A DNA stretch of 64,000 bases from Martinezella miluonensis (lineage in GTDB: Bacteria > Pseudomonadota > Alphaproteobacteria > Rhizobiales > Rhizobiaceae). Below, in pieces: positions 1 to 7,375 of this stretch (its first letter is position 1; every line of letters begins with the position of its first letter). The stretch lies in assembly GCF_900094545.1 (NCBI RefSeq), contig NZ_FMAH01000033.1:18741-82740 (forward strand), given 5' to 3'. A model generated the notes under the pieces. It was given only the letters and a program-made list of their open reading frames with translations, was not told where the DNA came from and did not search any database. The position numbers and the translations under genes were made by a program.

Positions 1-944
1 GAGGCGTTCATATGCTCTTTGCCGCGGCGATAGCAGATCGTCACTTCTTCGGCGCCGAGCAGCTTGGCTTGCACGGCCGCGTCGATCGCGGTCATGCCGC
101 CGCCGAGGACGACGACGCGGCGGCCGATGGCGATATCGGCCTTGCTACCGGCCTGACGCAGCTCGGCGATATAGGCAACGGCGTCGGCGACGCCATCGAG
201 ATCCTCGCCTTCGGCGCGTAGCGCATTGACGCCGGCAAGGCCGAGGCCGAGGAAGACGGCATCATACTGCTGGGAGAGGTCGGAGAGGCTGAAATCGCGG
301 CCGAGCGCCTGGCCGTTCTTCACCTCGATGCCGCCGATAGCGAGCACATAATCGACTTCTTTCTGCGCGAAGTCGTCGACCGTCTTATAGGTAGCGATGC
401 CGTATTCGTTCAGGCCGCCGGCCTTTTCGCGAGCGTCGAAGATGGTGACGTCATGACCCTTCACGGCGAGACGGTGCGCGCAGGCAAGCCCGGCCGGGCC
501 GGCGCCGATGACGGCGATTTTTTTGCCAGTGGATTCGGCACGGGAATAGAACTGCTTGTTTTCGGCCATTGCCGCATCGGTCGCATAGCGCTGCAGGCGG
601 CCAATCTCGACCGGGCGCTCTTCGGCAGTGTTGCGCACGCAAGCCTGCTCGCAGAGCTGTTCGGTGGGACAGACGCGGGCGCACATGCCGCCGAGGATGT
701 TCTGATCGAAGATCGTCTTGGCCGAGCCGATCGGGTTGCCCGTCGAGATCTGGCGAATGAACATCGGAATGTCGATGGAGGTGGGACAGGCCGTCATGCA
801 CGGCGCGTCGTAGCAGAAATAGCATCGGTCGGATGCGACCAGCGCCTCGTGTTTGTTGAGGCGCGGGTGAAGATCGGAAAAGTTTGCATCATATTCGGCG
901 GGCGTGAGCCTGCCTTTATGAATCCCAGTTTCCAGTCGTCCCAT
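1..944 (-). CDS. preT: NAD(P)-dependent dihydropyrimidine dehydrogenase subunit PreT (3' end outside window)
   Basis: The protein starts at an ATG at 944 behind a GAGGGAA ribosome site and stays open to the window edge (314 codons seen). Near residues 45-110 are two cysteine clusters (CYFCYDAPCMTACP and CARVCPTEQLCEQAC) of the kind that bind Fe-S clusters in the glutamate synthase small subunit / DPD N-terminal domain. They are followed by an FAD-binding GAGPAGLACA motif near residue 160 and a second Rossmann motif, VVVLGGGMTAID. PreT works with PreA to reduce uracil and thymine with NAD(P)H, the first step of reductive pyrimidine breakdown. The partner preA would lie beyond position 1. A glutamate synthase beta-like subunit is the alternative, but the tandem Cys clusters and opening sequence fit PreT. 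Confidence 0.85.
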   Translation of the reverse strand, partial: MGRLETGIHKGRLTPAEYDANFSDLHPRLNKHEALVASDRCYFCYDAPCMTACPTSIDIPMFIRQISTGNPIGSAKTIFDQNILGGMCARVCPTEQLCEQACVRNTAEERPVEIGRLQRYATDAAMAENKQFYSRAESTGKKIAVIGAGPAGLACAHRLAVKGHDVTIFDAREKAGGLNEYGIATYKTVDDFAQKEVDYVLAIGGIEVKNGQALGRDFSLSDLSQQYDAVFLGLGLAGVNALRAEGEDLDGVADAVAYIAELRQAGSKADIAIGRRVVVLGGGMTAIDAAVQAKLLGAEEVTICYRRGKEHMNA

Positions 945-1262
945 TGAAGTTCCCTCTTATAGTAAACGGCTAGTACAGGAACGGTAACTCAGCTTAAAAA
1001 ATTTATCAAACGGTAAAATTTTGAAGCGCAGATTTGCTTGAAGGGACGTTTGAGCCAAGCGGATCGGCAGCTTCCTGGGATCGCGATCTCCTTCCAACTA
1101 TCTGTTTTTATGCGCTTAAATTCGCGTTTTCCTTTCGGACGGCGCGAGACCAAAGAGGCTGCAGCACTCGATAAAGGAAGCGCAGTCGGCATCGAAACGG
1201 CGAGCAATCTCGCGCCGCTGCAAATGCATGTGAAGAAAAAATGAAATTTTCCGACATTGGAT
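945..1262. other. Intergenic stretch without a protein gene
   Basis: This stretch lies upstream of preT and before the EcfG promoter at 1263. Short open frames here have no recognisable motif. A GGAAC at 978-982 lacks a CGTT at the right distance. It probably holds the preT promoter, but no convincing -35/-10 pair was found. Confidence 0.5.
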
Positions 1263-1287
1263 GGAACCAAGAACCGGCAACATCGTT
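1263..1287 (+). promoter_or_regulatory. EcfG-type promoter (GGAAC-N16-CGTT) with no protein gene downstream
   Basis: GGAAC at 1263-1267 and CGTT at 1284-1287 are separated by exactly 16 nt, an exact match to the alphaproteobacterial EcfG consensus. It points towards 1294-1416, where no coding sequence exists and the next gene lies on the opposite strand, so the natural reading is a small RNA promoter. Confidence 0.75.
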
Positions 1288-1293
1288 AACCAG

Positions 1294-1416
1294 CTGTCGC
1301 GATGATGATGCATCCCCCTGATGCATGCCCAATAGCGTCATCCGACATCTACTCACGGTCCCCTCCCGATGAGTGTAAAGCAGCCAGTGCGCCGCCCTCG
1401 CACTGGCTGCCTTCTA
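1294..1416 (+). ncRNA. Putative EcfG-dependent small RNA, GsrN-like
   Basis: A transcript started by the EcfG promoter at 1263-1287 would begin near 1294 and end at the hairpin 1380-1410. Inside it are two small hairpins whose loops are C-rich. ATGCAT 1308-1313 pairs with 1321-1326 around a CCCCCTG loop. ACTCA 1351-1355 pairs with TGAGT 1370-1374 and exposes CCCCTCCC (1360-1367). C-rich loops of this kind can pair with Shine-Dalgarno sequences. The known relative is GsrN of Caulobacter, a sigma-T dependent small RNA of the general stress response with a C-rich seed loop. The assignment rests on promoter, position and architecture; primary sequence identity to GsrN could not be tested. Confidence 0.6.
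1380..1416. terminator. Bidirectional hairpin terminator between the small RNA and the HWE kinase gene
   Basis: A 12-bp perfect stem (1380-1391 with 1399-1410) with a 7-nt loop. On the plus strand it is followed by CTTCTATT. On the minus strand, downstream of the kinase stop codon at 1424, it is followed by TTTACA. It can end both the small RNA and the kinase mRNA. Confidence 0.7.
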
Positions 1417-1423
1417 TTCCCCG

Positions 1424-2449
1424 TCAACGACGTCTGAGAATCTCGTATTCGGTCTCGGGAATGGTGAGGCGATAGCCGATGCTGCCATCGCCCATGGCGA
1501 AGTCAGCACGGCCGTTCATCGAGGTCGGCACGACGCGCTCGAGCACGGTGCGGCTGAAGCTGTTGTCCTCGAACTCATGGTTGCCGGGCGTATAGAAGCG
1601 CTCGGACCACGCCACCTCGATCGCCTTCCTGCCGTCGAGCTCGGCTTCCTTGCAATTCAGCGTGATGCTGGTCGCTCCCACCGAGATGGCGCCGTGCGAG
1701 GCGGAGTTGACGATCAGCTCGTGCAGCGCAAGCCCCAAATGCACCGCGGCATTGGGCGTCAGATGGGCATTGATGCCATAGATCGGCATAGGCACGCCGG
1801 CATCGGGCCAATAGGGGGCGAACTGCTTCTCCGCGAGTTCGAACAGATAGGCGCCGCGCCAGCTGGAGTCGGTGATGAGATCCTGCGAATTCGACAGGGA
1901 TTGCAGCCGGCCGCGGAACTTGATCAGGAAATTGTCGACCGAAAGCGTATGGCGCGCCGTTTGTGTCGCGATGCCTTGAATGATCGCCAGCAGATTCTTG
2001 GAGCGATGCGACAGCTCGCGCAGCAGCGACTTCAGAACCTTTTCGCGATGGCGGCTTTCGGTGATTTCGGAGATGACGGACAATACGCCTTGCGGCTTGC
2101 GGCCGCCAATACGCTCCATTTTCAGCTCGTAGACGCGTATGCCATCGCCGCTTGGAATTTCGACTTCGGCGGTCGCCGGCTTGCCGCTTTCGAGCACACC
2201 CCGCTTCAGGCGCAGGAGGTGCTCGCCATCCTTCTCGCCGAACAGATGCAGATCGTTGCCGCCAACCACGAGGGATGGCCGCAGATGATCCGGCAGATTG
2301 TCGGCATGACGAATCGCAAGCGTCTGATCCTGAAACAGGATAGACACGCTGGCACTCGCAAGCGCGCGCTCCATCAGAGCGGCTTTGCCTTCCAAACTCA
2401 AAGGCGCGCCGGGTAATGGTTCAGACGTATTCACCGGCTTGCCTTTCAC
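1424..2449 (-). CDS. PAS-HWE family sensor histidine kinase of the general stress response
   Basis: A 341-residue protein without membrane segments. A PAS-like region occupies about residues 25-130, followed by the kinase core. The phosphoacceptor box RELSHRSKNLLAIIQG lies near residue 147, an N box with the diagnostic His (LHELIVNSASHGA) near 246, and a WxE motif (AWSERF) near 280, which together define the HWE family. Such kinases phosphorylate or dephosphorylate PhyR, and this gene lies directly downstream of phyR in the same direction. It has its own exact EcfG promoter at 2557-2581. The start is a GTG at 2449; an internal GTG at 2434 behind AAAGG is an alternative. Confidence 0.9.
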   Translation of the reverse strand: MKGKPVNTSEPLPGAPLSLEGKAALMERALASASVSILFQDQTLAIRHADNLPDHLRPSLVVGGNDLHLFGEKDGEHLLRLKRGVLESGKPATAEVEIPSGDGIRVYELKMERIGGRKPQGVLSVISEITESRHREKVLKSLLRELSHRSKNLLAIIQGIATQTARHTLSVDNFLIKFRGRLQSLSNSQDLITDSSWRGAYLFELAEKQFAPYWPDAGVPMPIYGINAHLTPNAAVHLGLALHELIVNSASHGAISVGATSITLNCKEAELDGRKAIEVAWSERFYTPGNHEFEDNSFSRTVLERVVPTSMNGRADFAMGDGSIGYRLTIPETEYEILRRR

Positions 2450-2556
2450 TCAAACTTCGAGAGCCCCGCCGACAGGGCATCTCCACTCGTAAGAACTTGA
2501 ACCGACCTATAAAATCACCCGGCATAACGGGCGGTAAACCGGTCGTCTTCAACAGC

Positions 2557-2581
2557 AACGACCGGCTGCAATCTTTGTTCC
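2557..2581 (-). promoter_or_regulatory. EcfG-type promoter for the HWE kinase gene
   Basis: On the minus strand GGAAC (2581-2577) and CGTT (2560-2557) are separated by 16 nt, an exact consensus match in the gap between the phyR stop codon and the kinase start. It would give a leader of about 100 nt and allow EcfG to raise kinase levels independently of phyR readthrough. Confidence 0.8.
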
Positions 2582-2602
2582 GTTGCAGGGTTTTCACTTC
2601 AA

Positions 2603-3397
2603 TCAGGCAGCTACTCTTGTGGTTTCATTAAAGAAGAGGGCCTGACTGATCAGGGCCTTCACCATGTCCGGATTGAACGGTTTGGTCACGAGGAAGGTTG
2701 GTTCAGGCCGCTCGCCCGTCAACAGCCGCTCCGGGAAGGCGGTGATGAAGATGACCGGAATGCTGGCTGTCTTCAGGATATCGTTGACGGCGTCGATGCC
2801 CGAGCTGCCGTCGGCAAGCTGGATGTCGGCAAGCACCATTTTCGGCTTCGTGGCGTTGAACAGCGCAACCGCTTCCGCATGCGTGCGGGCAATCCCGGTG
2901 ACGCGATGTCCGAGGCTTTCCACCATCTGCTCGATATCCATCGCAATCAGCGGTTCATCCTCGATGATCATGATTTCGGTTGCCACCTGCCGCGAAATTT
3001 CCTGCGACGCGGTGTCTAGCAGGTGCATGGCGTCGCTTTCGGAGATGTCGAGAATGTCCGCAATCTCGGCGAGGCGGAAACTTTCCACGGAGGCGAGCAG
3101 AAACGCCTGACGAGCACGCGGAGAAACCTTGGACAGGTTGACCGAGGCGCGCTGTTCCCAGGCAAAGGGTGAGGCCGGCTCGGGAATCTGAAGTGTTACG
3201 GAACCGAACAGCTTGGTGAACAGTTTATAGAGCGCGACTCGGTCGCTGTCCGTGTCGGGGAAGATCGAAACGTCGGCGATGATGGCTTCCAAAACCGCAG
3301 CAACATAGGCGTCTCCTGACGTCTGCGTTCCGGTCAAAGCACGAGAGTAGCGCCGCAAATACGGAAGATGCGGCGCGATGCGTGTGGAAAGTGTCAT
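2603..3397 (-). CDS. phyR: Response regulator PhyR, anti-anti-sigma factor
   Basis: A 264-residue protein: an ECF sigma-like domain (about 1-125, including LSKVSPRARQAFLLASVE) fused to a receiver domain (about 135-260). The receiver has the acidic pocket IIEDEP, the phosphoacceptor Asp in LADIQL near residue 190 and the conserved Lys in VTKPF near 238. When phosphorylated, the sigma-like domain sequesters NepR and frees EcfG. The start is the ATG at 3397 behind GGGAG rather than the TTG one codon earlier. An exact EcfG promoter lies 65 bp upstream, and nepR-ecfG are divergent, the standard arrangement in rhizobia. Confidence 0.96.
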   Translation of the reverse strand: MTLSTRIAPHLPYLRRYSRALTGTQTSGDAYVAAVLEAIIADVSIFPDTDSDRVALYKLFTKLFGSVTLQIPEPASPFAWEQRASVNLSKVSPRARQAFLLASVESFRLAEIADILDISESDAMHLLDTASQEISRQVATEIMIIEDEPLIAMDIEQMVESLGHRVTGIARTHAEAVALFNATKPKMVLADIQLADGSSGIDAVNDILKTASIPVIFITAFPERLLTGERPEPTFLVTKPFNPDMVKALISQALFFNETTRVAA

Positions 3398-3461
3398 CAA
3401 TGGCTCCCGCCCTTTATAAAATTCTAAATAAAATACAGCGTGAGAGCTGCAGTGACTAACA

Positions 3462-3486
3462 AACGTCAGTTCAGTAAAAAAGTTCC
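3462..3486 (-). promoter_or_regulatory. EcfG-type promoter for phyR
   Basis: Minus-strand GGAAC (3486-3482), a 16-nt spacer beginning with a T-run, then CGTT (3465-3462). This matches the consensus exactly and gives a leader of about 55 nt before the phyR ATG. Confidence 0.85.
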
Positions 3487-3494
3487 TCTTTGCC

Positions 3495-3519
3495 GGAACT
3501 TTTTTTATGCAGTCGCATT
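3495..3519 (+). promoter_or_regulatory. Imperfect EcfG-type promoter facing nepR-ecfG
   Basis: GGAAC at 3495-3499 is followed after 16 nt by CATT (3516-3519), one mismatch from CGTT. Its -35 is the inverted copy of the phyR -35, 8 nt away, so the two promoters are back to back. Autoregulation of nepR-ecfG is usual in this group, but this site is weaker than its neighbour. Confidence 0.5.
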
Positions 3520-3662
3520 ACAATGCTTACAGTCAGTTGGCTTCATCCTTTACGATTCGTAAGGAAACAGCTTTGGGCGAAGTTGACTGGTCTCCCGGGC
3601 GGGAAAGCAGTGATATAAAACCCACCCATGAATGCGAGACAATTGAAGAGCGAGCAGGGTAA

Positions 3663-3869
3663 ATGACCATCCAAAATTCCGAGGACGCAGATAAGAAGGT
3701 ATCGGACCTGAGCGCAATGGATATCCTCGATCCCAACAATCAGATCGGCAACAGACTGCGTTCCTTCTATTCCGCCGTGCAGGATGAAGCTATTCCGGAT
3801 CGCTTTCTTGATCTTCTCGAGAAGCTGGATCATGCTGAGAGCCTGGCTTCCGCAAAGGTCTCCGAATAG
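3663..3869 (+). CDS. nepR: Anti-sigma factor NepR
   Basis: A 68-residue protein with the family core IGNRLRSFYSAVQDEAIPDR at about residues 28-47, followed by a second helix LDLLEKL. NepR holds EcfG inactive and exchanges partner to phosphorylated PhyR. The start is ATG 3663 after an AGCAGGG ribosome site. The stop codon overlaps the AGGAGG ribosome site of ecfG, so the two are translationally coupled. Position and length are typical for the stress module. Confidence 0.95.
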   Translation: MTIQNSEDADKKVSDLSAMDILDPNNQIGNRLRSFYSAVQDEAIPDRFLDLLEKLDHAESLASAKVSE

Positions 3870-3881
3870 GAGGTGGGCGCG

Positions 3882-4433
3882 ATGGAAACCCAAACGAGCT
3901 TCAAGCGCGAGCTTCTCGCAGCCCTTCCGAGCCTCCGTGCCTTCGCCATTTCACTGACCGGCCGTCACGATCGGGCTGATGATCTTGTGCAGGACACGAT
4001 CATGAAGGCCTGGGCGAAGCAGGACCATTTCGAGATGGGCACCAATATGAAAGCCTGGCTCTTCACCATTCTGCGCAACGAGCTTTACAGCCAGATGCGC
4101 AAGAGCGGCCGCGAGGTGCAGGACAGCGATGGCGTCTTCACGGAGTCGATGGCGACGCATCCCTCGCAATACGGCGCCGTCGATCTGCAAGATTTCCGCA
4201 AGGCGCTGGATCAGCTGCCGCCGGATCAGCGTGAAGCCATCATCCTGGTCGGTGCTTCCGGATTTTCCTATGAGGAAGCGGCGGAGATTTGCGGCTGTGC
4301 GGTCGGCACCATCAAGAGCCGCGTCAACCGCGCGCGCCAGCGGCTGCAGGAGTTACTCGATATCTCCGGCGAAGCGGATTTCGGCCCCGATGCCACGTCG
4401 GCGCCACTGACCTCAAAGGCATTCGCCTTCTGA
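3882..4433 (+). CDS. ecfG: General stress response ECF sigma factor EcfG
   Basis: A 183-residue ECF sigma factor of the EcfG group (ECF15; RpoE2 in Sinorhizobium). Region 2 (DDLVQDTIMKAWAKQDHFE, about residues 30-55) recognises the -10 element. Region 4 (FSYEEAAEICGCAVGTIKSR, about 130-150) recognises GGAAC. The ATG at 3882 is chosen because AGGAGG at 3868-3873 sits 8 nt before it; a GTG at 3873 overlaps that ribosome site. It forms an operon with nepR and is followed by a strong terminator. Expected targets in this window are the promoters at 1263, 2557, 3462 and 5418. Confidence 0.95.
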   Translation: METQTSFKRELLAALPSLRAFAISLTGRHDRADDLVQDTIMKAWAKQDHFEMGTNMKAWLFTILRNELYSQMRKSGREVQDSDGVFTESMATHPSQYGAVDLQDFRKALDQLPPDQREAIILVGASGFSYEEAAEICGCAVGTIKSRVNRARQRLQELLDISGEADFGPDATSAPLTSKAFAF

Positions 4434-4436
4434 CAA

Positions 4437-4468
4437 ACAAGCCCGGTCGAAAGACCGGGCTTGTTCTT
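4437..4468 (+). terminator. Rho-independent terminator of nepR-ecfG
   Basis: A perfect 12-bp stem (4437-4448 with 4453-4464) closed by a GAAA tetraloop and followed by TCTT, immediately after the ecfG stop codon. Confidence 0.9.
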
Positions 4469-4533
4469 ATCTGCACCAAATCAGACAGGCCTCGCGCTTT
4501 CGCGCCGGAGCCCAGGCTTCGAGAGCAGCCGGA

Positions 4534-4938
4534 TCAGTCGTCCTTGTCGCTCGTTCCGAACAGGTTGCCGAATACCAGGGCGGCCGCAATGGCAGCCGTC
4601 ATCAACGGCTGCTTGCGCGCGAGGCCGAGAACCGCCGCCGCCACCGATTCCATCGCCAGCCGACGTTCGCGAGCCCGTCGCTGCTCCCGCTGGTTGACGA
4701 TTGCCATGATGACGAGGACGATCAACCCGAGCAGCAAAGCTCCTGCTGCTATCAACAGTGCCGAGACCACTGCGCCATAAATGGCCGCAAGCCAGATAGT
4801 TGCCGCCACGAGCGCGAATGCATAGGCGGTGAGCAGAAGAAGGACGGCGATGGCAATGAAAATACCGTTGCGCTTGGTTCGCGCAACGGTGCGGTTGAAT
4901 GTGCCTGACAGAAGCAGACCTAGGATCGGAGCGAGCAT
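4534..4938 (-). CDS. Small membrane protein, holin-X/YqjE-like
   Basis: A 134-residue protein with two long hydrophobic hairpins (about residues 28-50 and 55-88), a basic stretch (NQREQRRARERRL) and a weaker hydrophobic segment near the C-terminus. Layout and partner recall the phage holin superfamily III (DUF1469/YqjE) proteins that accompany DUF883 proteins in enterobacteria. It starts 9 bp after the stop codon of the DUF883 gene and shares its EcfG promoter at 5418-5443. A role in stress adaptation of the envelope is inferred. No lysis partner is nearby, so phage origin is unlikely. Confidence 0.7.
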   Translation of the reverse strand: MLAPILGLLLSGTFNRTVARTKRNGIFIAIAVLLLLTAYAFALVAATIWLAAIYGAVVSALLIAAGALLLGLIVLVIMAIVNQREQRRARERRLAMESVAAAVLGLARKQPLMTAAIAAALVFGNLFGTSDKDD

Positions 4939-4947
4939 GCCGCAACC

Positions 4948-5298
4948 CTAGCGGCGAGACAGAAGCAGGGCAACGGCGAGGCCGAATGCAGCCGCCGCAC
5001 CGATGGTGGCAACCGGATGCTGGCGCACGGTCCTGCGGACTTCGCGGGAGCCTCTAGCATAGCCGCGCTGCAGATCGTGCAGCAATTCCTCTCCGCGGAC
5101 CGTCAGATCGTCTAATCTCGTTTCAGCGCCTGCGCGCAATCTCTTGCTCTGCTTTGCGCTGCTGTCGCTGATGAGCTTGGCAAAGGCTGCAACTTCTTCG
5201 CGCAGCGATTCGATCTGTTCTTCGATGCTGGCCTCAACGTCTTGCAGGTTGCTGCCATTGCGCTTGCTTCGCGCCGAATGAAGAAAGGATGTCGCCAT
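4948..5298 (-). CDS. DUF883 family (ElaB/YqjD-like) membrane-anchored stress protein
   Basis: A 116-residue protein: a charged, probably coiled-coil part (about 20-85, including IEEQIESLREEVAAFAKL), then RRTVRQHPVATIGAAAAFGL and a single C-terminal membrane anchor ending in SRR, which is the DUF883 signature. In E. coli such proteins bind ribosomes at the membrane in stationary phase. The ATG at 5298 follows AAAGGGAG; an upstream GTG at 5370 lacks a ribosome site. An exact EcfG promoter lies 120 bp upstream, which supports general stress control. Confidence 0.8.
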   Translation of the reverse strand: MATSFLHSARSKRNGSNLQDVEASIEEQIESLREEVAAFAKLISDSSAKQSKRLRAGAETRLDDLTVRGEELLHDLQRGYARGSREVRRTVRQHPVATIGAAAAFGLAVALLLSRR

Positions 5299-5417
5299 AT
5301 CTAGCTCCCTTTGCTTTAAGCGGGCGCCCGAGGCGCCTGTTGTTTGCGATGATCGGGCAATATCCGGCACGCTAGACCATGTAGCACACGGAACATTGAT
5401 TCAGATCATCGAACCTC

Positions 5418-5443
5418 AACGCGCGGGTGTTGCAAAAGGTTCC
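5418..5443 (-). promoter_or_regulatory. EcfG-type promoter for the DUF883/holin-X operon
   Basis: Minus-strand GGAAC (5443-5439), 17-nt spacer, CGTT (5421-5418). Exact core elements, with the longer of the two spacers that EcfG tolerates. Confidence 0.75.
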
Positions 5444-5465
5444 GGGTCAGGTGCCTGAAGGCGCA

Positions 5466-6257
5466 TCAGTCGGCGAGTGCGCTGTGGGCAAGAACGAAGG
5501 GCGCATCGTTGGCAGGAACGCAATTGACCCGCAGACTGCAGCCGAACACATCCTGAAGGTGCCTATCGGTCAAGACCTCTTTCACTGGACCAGCTGCCTG
5601 CAGGCGGCCACCCTTTAGCAAGACCATTCGGTCGGCAAAAAGCGCGGTCAGGTTGAGATCGTGCATGACTGCGATAACCCCGCCACCGCGTCGGCAGAAT
5701 TGCCGGGCGAGCGACATGATGGTGAGCTGGTGGCTGATGTCGAGGCTGGAGACCGGCTCATCGAGAAGCAGCCAGCAGGGCCTGCCGTCGATGACGGGCT
5801 CGGATATCTGGCAAACCACGCGGGCGAGCTGCACGCGCTGCTGCTCGCCGCCGGAGAGCTCTTGGTAGAGCCGCCCTTCGAAGCCGACGAGGTCGACGGA
5901 CGCGAGCGCCTCGGCGGCAATGCGATCGGTATGTTCGGGATGTCGGTTGCGACCGCTGGTGAGACCCATGCGAACGATTTCGCGCACGGTGAAGGGGAAG
6001 GAGATCGAGCTTGCCTGTGGCAGGACGCCCCGCATTTCCGCGAGCTGCCACGGTTCCAGAGCGCCGACCTCGGCGCCGTTGATGTGCACCGAGCCTTTGT
6101 AGGCCAGTTCGCCCGAAATGGCTTTCATCGTCGTTGTCTTGCCGGAGCCGTTCGGGCCGCAAATTGCTGTCAGCGTTCCAGGCTCGGCCGCAAAGGACAC
6201 GTCTTGCACGATGGTCTTGCCGGCGAGCCGGACGACGAGATTGAAGACATCGATCAT
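5466..6257 (-). CDS. hmuV: Heme ABC transporter ATP-binding protein HmuV
   Basis: A 263-residue ABC ATPase with Walker A GPNGSGKTT near residue 38, signature LSGGEQQRVQLAR near 140, Walker B WLLLDEPVSSLD near 170 and the switch His in VMHDLN. The long loop after the signature (SEPVIDGRPCW) is usual in HmuV. It powers heme import by HmuU across the inner membrane. The ATG at 6257 lies 7 bp after the hmuU stop codon; a start at 6326 would overlap hmuU and only adds unconserved residues. It is the last gene of hmuPSTUV. Confidence 0.93.
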   Translation of the reverse strand: MIDVFNLVVRLAGKTIVQDVSFAAEPGTLTAICGPNGSGKTTTMKAISGELAYKGSVHINGAEVGALEPWQLAEMRGVLPQASSISFPFTVREIVRMGLTSGRNRHPEHTDRIAAEALASVDLVGFEGRLYQELSGGEQQRVQLARVVCQISEPVIDGRPCWLLLDEPVSSLDISHQLTIMSLARQFCRRGGGVIAVMHDLNLTALFADRMVLLKGGRLQAAGPVKEVLTDRHLQDVFGCSLRVNCVPANDAPFVLAHSALAD

Positions 6258-6264
6258 CGCAGGC

Positions 6265-7374
6265 TCACAGGCTGAGGCGCGAGCGCTGCCTGAGCAGCAT
6301 CCACAGGAAGAAGGGACCGCCGACACCGGCCGTCAGAATGCCGATCGGCAGTTCGGCCGGGGAAACGATGGTGCGGGCGACGACATCGGCAATGACCAGC
6401 AGCGAGCCGCCGAGCAGGGCCGAGGCGGGAAGCAGGAAGCGGTGATCTGGCCCGATCACCATGCGCAGGATATGTGGCACGACGATGCCAACGAAGCCGA
6501 TGCCACCGCTGACGGCGACGGAGGCGCCGACGGCCGCCGCGACGCTGACAATAGCGACATTCTTAAGCCGCTGCACGGCGACGCCCATGTGAAAGGCTGC
6601 CGCTTCGCCGAGTGTCAGCGCATTCAGGCCGCGCGCCATGAAGGGAAGGGGCAGCAGCGAAAGGATGATGATCGGACCGGCGCCCGTGACCTTGTTCCAG
6701 GTCGAGCCGGCCAGTGATCCCATGCTCCAGAAGGTGAGGTCGCGCAATTGCCGATCGTCGGCCATGTAGATAAGGATCCCTGTCGCCGCCAGGGCGAGGG
6801 AGCCGAGCGCGATGCCAGCAAGCAGCATCGTTGCGATCGATGTCTGCCCGTGTCGCGTCGCAATCCGATAGAGCAAAATCGTTGTTATCAGGCCGCCGAC
6901 GAAAGCGGCGATGGGCAGCGAAAAGATGCCGAAGATGTGCGCGACTGGCGCAAGAACGCTGCCGCCGAGAACGATCATCGCAACCGCGCCAAGGCTGGAG
7001 CCTGCAGAGACGCCGATCAGGCCGGGGTCGGCCAGCGGATTGCGAAACAGACCCTGCATGACGGCGCCCGAAACCGCCAGCCCGCCGCCGATCAGGAAGC
7101 CGAGTATGGCGCGGGGCAGGCGGATGTCGAAAATGACGATGCGGTCGCGAATGCTGAGCGCGTTTTCCGCCCGGCCGCTCAGCATGCTGGCGATCACGTC
7201 GACGATCGAAGCGTTCGAGGCGCCAGTCGTGATCGAGAAGGCGATGGCTGCCGCCGAAACCAGAACGAGGCCGGCGATGACGAGGATCGCAAGTGCGGTG
7301 CGATCCCCTTCGCGACGGCGCGCCGTGGTTTGCGACATTTGCTTCAGCCCTGCCATGGCATCGTTGAATGCCAC
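6265..7374 (-). CDS. hmuU: Heme ABC transporter permease HmuU
   Basis: A FecCD-type permease of up to 369 residues with about nine to ten membrane helices. Characteristic motifs are RLPRAILGFLIGGGLAVSGA, NPLADPGLIGVSAG and the C-terminal GFVGIVVPHILRMVIGPDHR. It forms the inner membrane channel for heme delivered by HmuT. The first possible start is a GTG at 7374, one base after the hmuT stop codon. ATGs at 7356 and 7338 are alternatives, as the first 30 residues are unconserved. Confidence 0.93.
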   Translation of the reverse strand: MAFNDAMAGLKQMSQTTARRREGDRTALAILVIAGLVLVSAAAIAFSITTGASNASIVDVIASMLSGRAENALSIRDRIVIFDIRLPRAILGFLIGGGLAVSGAVMQGLFRNPLADPGLIGVSAGSSLGAVAMIVLGGSVLAPVAHIFGIFSLPIAAFVGGLITTILLYRIATRHGQTSIATMLLAGIALGSLALAATGILIYMADDRQLRDLTFWSMGSLAGSTWNKVTGAGPIIILSLLPLPFMARGLNALTLGEAAAFHMGVAVQRLKNVAIVSVAAAVGASVAVSGGIGFVGIVVPHILRMVIGPDHRFLLPASALLGGSLLVIADVVARTIVSPAELPIGILTAGVGGPFFLWMLLRQRSRLSL

Positions 7375-7375
7375 G

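Noticed and set aside
1038..1356. Several short frames on both strands upstream of the kinase terminator
   Set aside because: No motifs, and they overlap the promoter and hairpins that indicate a small RNA.
3474..3505. AAAAAGTTCC-N8-GGAACTTTTT hairpin read as a bidirectional terminator
   Set aside because: It lies between two divergent gene starts, and both arms are -35 elements of EcfG promoters. Transcripts would begin downstream of it and never contain the hairpin.
5393..5413. GGAAC at 5393 as a plus-strand EcfG promoter
   Set aside because: At 16-17 nt downstream there is GAAC/AACC, not CGTT, and no plus-strand gene follows.
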